A stretch of 64,000 bases of DNA. Origin: Tianweitania sp. UT-5YL-CI-8. Its GTDB lineage: Bacteria > Pseudomonadota > Alphaproteobacteria > Rhizobiales > Rhizobiaceae. Each line of letters starts with the position of its first letter. Position 1 is the stretch's first letter. The notes under the pieces are model-generated. The model did no database searches. It was not told where the DNA came from and worked only from the letters and a program-made list of their open reading frames with translations. The stretch lies in contig NZ_JASCRR010000009.1 in assembly GCF_030010215.1 (NCBI RefSeq), forward strand, positions 1 to 64,000, read 5' to 3'. The translations under genes were made by a program, and so were the position numbers. Shown here piece by piece: positions 62,539 to 64,000 of the stretch.

Positions 62539-63549
62539 TCAGGCGATGGTCTTGCCGAAGGCGACAGCGGTGTCGGACATACGGTTGGAGAAGCCCCATT
62601 CATTGTCGTACCACGACAGCACCGAGACGAAGTTTCCGTCCATCACCTTGGTCTGGTCGAGCGCCAGGGTCGAGGAATGCGGATCGTGGTTGAAGTCGAT
62701 GGAGACGTTCGGATGATGGGTGACGGCGAGCACGCCCTTGAGCTTGCCCTGCGACGCCGCGATCACCGCATTGTTGATCTCTTCCACGGTGGTCGAGCGC
62801 TTGGCGATGAACTTGAAGTCGACGACCGACACGTTGGGGGTCGGCACGCGGATCGAAATGCCGTCGAGCTTGCCCTTGAGTTCAGGGATGACGAGGCCGA
62901 TGGCCTTGGCCGCACCCGTCGAGGTCGGGATCTGCGACAGGGCTGCCGCGCGGGCGCGGTAGAGATCCTTGTGCATGGTGTCGAGCGTCGGCTGGTCGCC
63001 CGTGTAGGAATGGATGGTGGTCATCATTCCCTTCTCGATTCCTACCGTCTCATGCAGGACGGCTGCCAGCGGCGCGAGGCAGTTGGTCGTGCAGGACGCG
63101 TTCGAGATGACGATGTGGTCCTTCGACAACTGGTCGTGGTTCACGCCGTAAACGACGGTCAGGTCGGCACCGTCGGCGGGAGCCGAGACGATGACGCGCT
63201 TGGCGCCGGCGGTCAGATGCGCCGCTGCTTTGTCGCGCGAGGTGAAGATGCCGGTGCACTCGAGCGCGATGTCGATGCCGAGTTCCTTCCACGGCAGCTG
63301 CGACGGATCCTTGATCGCGGTGACCTTGAACTTCTCGTTGCCGATGCTGATGGAATCGCCGTCGACGGTGACTTCGTGCGGGAACTTGCCATGCACGGAA
63401 TCGAAGCGCAGCAGGTGGGCATTGGTCTCGACCGGGCCGAGATCGTTGACGGCCACGACGTCGATGTCCTTGCGGCCGGACTCATAGATGGCGCGCACGA
63501 TGTTGCGGCCGATACGGCCAAAACCATTGATGGCAACTCTGACGGTCAT
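62539..63549 (-). CDS. gap: Glyceraldehyde-3-phosphate dehydrogenase, type I
   Basis: NAD-dependent oxidation and phosphorylation of glyceraldehyde-3-phosphate in glycolysis and gluconeogenesis. The 336-residue protein has the Rossmann motif [14 protein letters not shown], the active-site [12 protein letters not shown] (Cys near 155), the His in HSYTGDQ and the C-terminal [13 protein letters not shown]. Neither tkt nor pgk is adjacent on the visible side (tkt-gap-pgk is common in rhizobia), so this copy looks monocistronic between two terminators. Confidence 0.96.
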   Translation of the reverse strand: MTVRVAINGFGRIGRNIVRAIYESGRKDIDVVAVNDLGPVETNAHLLRFDSVHGKFPHEVTVDGDSISIGNEKFKVTAIKDPSQLPWKELGIDIALECTGIFTSRDKAAAHLTAGAKRVIVSAPADGADLTVVYGVNHDQLSKDHIVISNASCTTNCLAPLAAVLHETVGIEKGMMTTIHSYTGDQPTLDTMHKDLYRARAAALSQIPTSTGAAKAIGLVIPELKGKLDGISIRVPTPNVSVVDFKFIAKRSTTVEEINNAVIAASQGKLKGVLAVTHHPNVSIDFNHDPHSSTLALDQTKVMDGNFVSVLSWYDNEWGFSNRMSDTAVAFGKTIA

Positions 63550-63667
63550 GTACTTCTCCCTGGGAGCTTGGGCTGGTGTCCGCCGCTTCTTACCCGCGCA
63601 GCCCCAAAGAATCCAGCCATGGCAGGGGAGGCTTAAATCGATTCTCTTGGGCGCAAGGCAAAGAAAA

Positions 63668-63690
63668 ACCGCGCCGACGAGCGGCGCGGT
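63668..63690 (-). terminator. Intrinsic terminator of the last gene
   Basis: ACCGCGCCG and CGGCGCGGT form a 9-bp stem with 5-nt loop, followed on the minus strand by TTTTC, 24 bp after the stop. Confidence 0.85.
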
Positions 63691-63713
63691 CGAGAAATGG
63701 GGGCTGAAAAGCC

Positions 63714-64000
63714 TCAGTTCATCGCGGAGATGTTGCCCTGCCGCAGGAAAAGGGTTTCGCCCGAGGAGTCGTCCACGCCGTCATTGTCGGTGACGGTGAA
63801 GGCGTTGCCGTCCTTGTCGATTGCAAAGCCTTCTACCTTGTCGACGACATAGCCGTTGGTGGCCGCCTTGAGGTCGGGGATCAGGTCGCGCACCAAGGTT
63901 TTTTCGACAACAGGCAGCTCGCCACCCAAAGCCGCAGGCTTGAAGCCGTCGAGCGAGACGGCATAAACCGCCTTGAGCTTCGCCTTGTCGCCGACAAGAT
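63714..64000 (-). CDS. Phytase-esterase-like protein, C-terminal part
   Basis: The 5' part is outside the window; 94 residues are visible. [33 protein letters not shown], and especially [33 protein letters not shown], are typical of the C-terminus of the 'esterase-like activity of phytase' family, beta-propeller proteins usually exported. Phosphatase activity is not shown by this fragment. Confidence 0.8.
   Translation of the reverse strand, partial: LVGDKAKLKAVYAVSLDGFKPAALGGELPVVEKTLVRDLIPDLKAATNGYVVDKVEGFAIDKDGNAFTVTDNDGVDDSSGETLFLRQGNISAMN

Overview
This window looks like chromosomal DNA of a high-G+C alphaproteobacterium of the order Hyphomicrobiales (Rhizobiales), most like Phyllobacteriaceae/Mesorhizobium-type genomes. 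The grounds are the protein types (EcfG/NepR/PhyR stress system, HWE-family histidine kinases, TIGR02302/DUF4175, DUF2125, a CpdR-like regulator), the SAM-II riboswitch class, the CtrA and Pho box forms and the long PstA. The taxon is an inference; no rRNA or tRNA gene is visible. I see no insertion sequence, prophage, CRISPR array or obvious transferred island.

Layout. 0-2.6 kb: end of etfA, a 3-hydroxybutyryl-CoA dehydrogenase and a membrane diguanylate cyclase. 2.7-7.1 kb: ugpBAEC glycerol-3-phosphate uptake operon (minus strand). 7.5-11.2 kb: tlpA, argH, lptM and lysA. 11.2-11.9 kb: a type II toxin-antitoxin pair. 12-20.9 kb: envelope and cell-division genes (DUF4175, DUF2125, chaC-like, plsC, ydcF-like, ftsEX), hpt and a CpdR-like regulator, with a CtrA box in front of ftsE. 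21-31.5 kb: amino-acid and housekeeping genes (hisC-tyrC, exporters, gloB, a lipid kinase, metXW under a SAM-II riboswitch). 31.8-36.2 kb: alkaline phosphatase plus a three-gene ABC module with a histidine-rich permease. 36.2-38.1 kb: GNAT, esterase and ring-cleavage dioxygenase genes.

38.2-50.2 kb is a general stress response (GSR) island. It holds nepR-ecfG and divergent phyR, three HWE-type histidine kinases, a single-domain response regulator, a Crp/Fnr-type gene without a recognisable start codon, and several small membrane or envelope proteins. I count eight sites matching GGAAC-N16-CGTT, all with exactly 16 bp spacing, each correctly oriented in front of a gene. Two of the genes they serve are very short: a 59-residue membrane protein and a 54-residue DUF1328 protein.

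50.2-55.1 kb: xylFHG-type sugar uptake genes with a divergent ROK repressor and two matching inverted repeats between them. 55.1-61.3 kb: pstSCAB-phoU-phoB. 61.5-64 kb: a small monooxygenase, a small unknown gene, gap, and the end of a phytase-esterase-like gene.

Two regulatory themes link distant parts. Phosphate: pstSCAB-phoUB, ugpBAEC, the alkaline phosphatase and possibly the truncated last gene form a phosphate-starvation set, with Pho boxes in front of pstS, phoA and (weaker) ugpB. Stress: EcfG-type promoters mark most of the 39-48 kb genes. In all three ABC operons that begin with a periplasmic binding protein, a strong hairpin follows that first gene.
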